This document shows, one piece after another, positions 5,912-6,666 of a stretch of 6,666 nucleotides of DNA. Every line of letters begins with the position of its first letter. Within the stretch, counting starts at the first letter, position 1. The notes below the pieces were generated by a model. That model was not told the origin of the DNA, did no database searches, and saw only the letters and a program-made list of their open reading frames with translations. Origin of the DNA: Pseudomonadota bacterium (GTDB taxonomy: Bacteria; Pseudomonadota; Gammaproteobacteria; Pseudomonadales; Azotimanducaceae); contig JAQCAK010000109.1 in NCBI GenBank assembly GCA_027621895.1, positions 1 to 6,666 of the forward strand, in the 5' to 3' direction. A program made the position numbers and the translations under genes.

Positions 5912-6106
5912 ATGCGCTGACCTTAATAAGCGGGCAGTCGTTCCCTGTGAAACGGGAGCGAATCGATGAAGGCTCAAAGGATAGCGGAATCGTCCACGGT
6001 TGGTAAGCAGCTGTCATTGATGGATCAATTAGCTTGACCAGGCTGCGATCATTGCTGAATCTAGGCGCATTGGCGACAGAGGGGCTGAGGCCAGAGGAAT
6101 TGAGTT
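5912..6106. promoter_or_regulatory. Divergent intergenic region between the CoA-ligase operon and PhyH
   Basis: 195 bp between two divergent starts, the only place where the six-gene operon can have its main promoter. On the plus strand TTGACC (6034-6039) lies 17 bp before GAATCT (6057-6062), a weak sigma-70 pair for the PhyH gene. On the minus strand TTGATC (complement of 6023-6028) lies 17 bp before TACCAA (complement of 6000-6005), also weak. The palindrome at 6016-6029 overlaps the minus-strand -35 and sits just upstream of the plus-strand -35. The PhyH ribosome binding site (AGAGGAA, about 6092-6098) is good. No gene is seen here. Confidence 0.4.
6016..6029. promoter_or_regulatory. Candidate operator palindrome ATTGAT-GG-ATCAAT
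   Basis: A perfect inverted repeat with 6-bp arms and a 2-bp spacer, centred between the weak divergent promoter elements of the CoA-ligase operon and the PhyH gene. The position suits a dimeric repressor (for example TetR or GntR family) controlling both directions, but no regulator gene is in the window. A 6-bp inverted repeat with a short gap is expected about as often as not by chance in 195 bp, so position is the main support. Confidence 0.3.
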
Positions 6107-6666
6107 ATGCCGGAACCACGTCTTCTACCGGATGCACAGGTCAGTGAGAAGCCACTGGACCAGCTGGGCTGGGTGGGTGTTGATCGCGAGGACCCGGCCA
6201 TCGAGTCATTGCGCGATTATCTTTCGCGCAACAATGGCATCAGGGGCCTTGAGACGGTTGCACCTGGCGAGGTTGAACGGGCCGTCCGGCTTTTTCACAG
6301 GGATGGCTTCGTCGTGGTCAGGGATGCGTTGACTGAAGTGCAATTGCAGACCCTGCGCGCGGGGTGTGACCGCGTGATCCATGAAATCCTGGCGATGGAC
6401 AGAAACCGCCGGGGAAATCGCGGTTCCCATCGCTATTCCTTCGGCAGCGCCAGTCGAACCGGCGAACTGCTGCATCATCCGGAATGGGCGATGCTGATCG
6501 ATCTGCCGACGGTCACCCCCATTCTGACCGGGATCTTTGGCGCCACTTCCTACATGTGCAACGGCGGAGCAGGTGATTTTTGCCTGCCAGGTGCGGTGGA
6601 ATACCAGCGCCTGCATTCGGATATGAGTGATCGTGTTCAGCTGAAGTCGGGTTACCATGGCTCGTT
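6107..6666 (+). CDS. Phytanoyl-CoA dioxygenase (PhyH) family protein, partial
   Basis: An open frame of 186 codons from ATG 6107 runs off the right edge, so the C-terminal part with the distal metal His and the 2-oxoglutarate-binding Arg is not visible. After a polar N-terminal extension of about 50 residues comes VERAVRLFHRDGFVVVRDAL (56-75), the usual PhyH opening in which a helix leads to GFVVVRDxL, then a helix LQTLRAGCDRVIHEIL. The motif YQRLHSDM contains H170-x-D172, two of the three expected Fe(II) ligands. The family are non-haem iron, 2-oxoglutarate-dependent oxygenases that hydroxylate or otherwise oxidise acyl-CoAs and varied small molecules. RGSHRYSFGSASRTGELLHH at 105-124 resembles members acting on compounds other than phytanoyl-CoA, so the substrate is open. 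AGAGGAA precedes the ATG by about 8 bp. It is divergent from the CoA-ligase operon and possibly co-regulated with it. Confidence 0.85.
   Translation, partial: MPEPRLLPDAQVSEKPLDQLGWVGVDREDPAIESLRDYLSRNNGIRGLETVAPGEVERAVRLFHRDGFVVVRDALTEVQLQTLRAGCDRVIHEILAMDRNRRGNRGSHRYSFGSASRTGELLHHPEWAMLIDLPTVTPILTGIFGATSYMCNGGAGDFCLPGAVEYQRLHSDMSDRVQLKSGYHGS

Noticed and set aside
5912..5977. N-terminal extension of the acyl-CoA synthetase to a TTG at 5977
   Set aside because: No Shine-Dalgarno sequence precedes it, and MYPG at 5911 is the usual start in related ligases.
6034..6057. Similarity of this intergenic stretch to 21-44 in the GST start (20 of 24 bases, 12 in a row), possibly a relic of a second GST gene
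   Set aside because: A 12-base match is expected about once by chance in a window of this size, and the surrounding translation shows no further GST likeness.

Overview
The window looks like chromosomal DNA of a moderately GC-rich proteobacterium, most likely a gammaproteobacterium and possibly a marine lineage. That placement is an inference from gene content (GST, short CDF transporter, CaiB/BaiF CoA-transferase, PhyH dioxygenase), codon use and tightly packed ATGA-linked genes. No rRNA, tRNA, mobile element or CRISPR array is visible.

Left edge (1-775): the 5' end of a glutathione S-transferase gene runs off the left end on the minus strand. A short cation-diffusion-facilitator transporter is read divergently on the plus strand. 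They share a 67-bp intergenic region with back-to-back promoter-like hexamers.

Centre (776-5911): six minus-strand genes form one apparent operon, in transcription order: acyl-CoA synthetase, short-chain dehydrogenase, CaiB/BaiF family III CoA-transferase, small tyrosine-phosphatase-like protein, secreted SRPBCC protein, NUDIX hydrolase. Junctions are a 4-bp ATGA overlap, 16 bp, 11 bp, another 4-bp ATGA overlap, and 4 bp. The first three genes form a plausible carboxylic-acid module: ATP-dependent CoA activation, oxidation of an alcohol group, and CoA exchange between acids. The last three have no obvious catabolic job and are the unexplained part. The final NUDIX gene is frameshifted: its expected C-terminus lies in another frame after a run of four T.

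Right edge (5912-6666): a 195-bp divergent intergenic region holds a perfect 6-2-6 palindrome. It is followed by the 5' part of a phytanoyl-CoA dioxygenase (PhyH) family gene on the plus strand, cut by the window end after its HxD iron-binding motif. PhyH divergent from a CoA ligase operon suggests degradation or modification of a branched, isoprenoid or cyclic acid. The substrate cannot be named from sequence alone.
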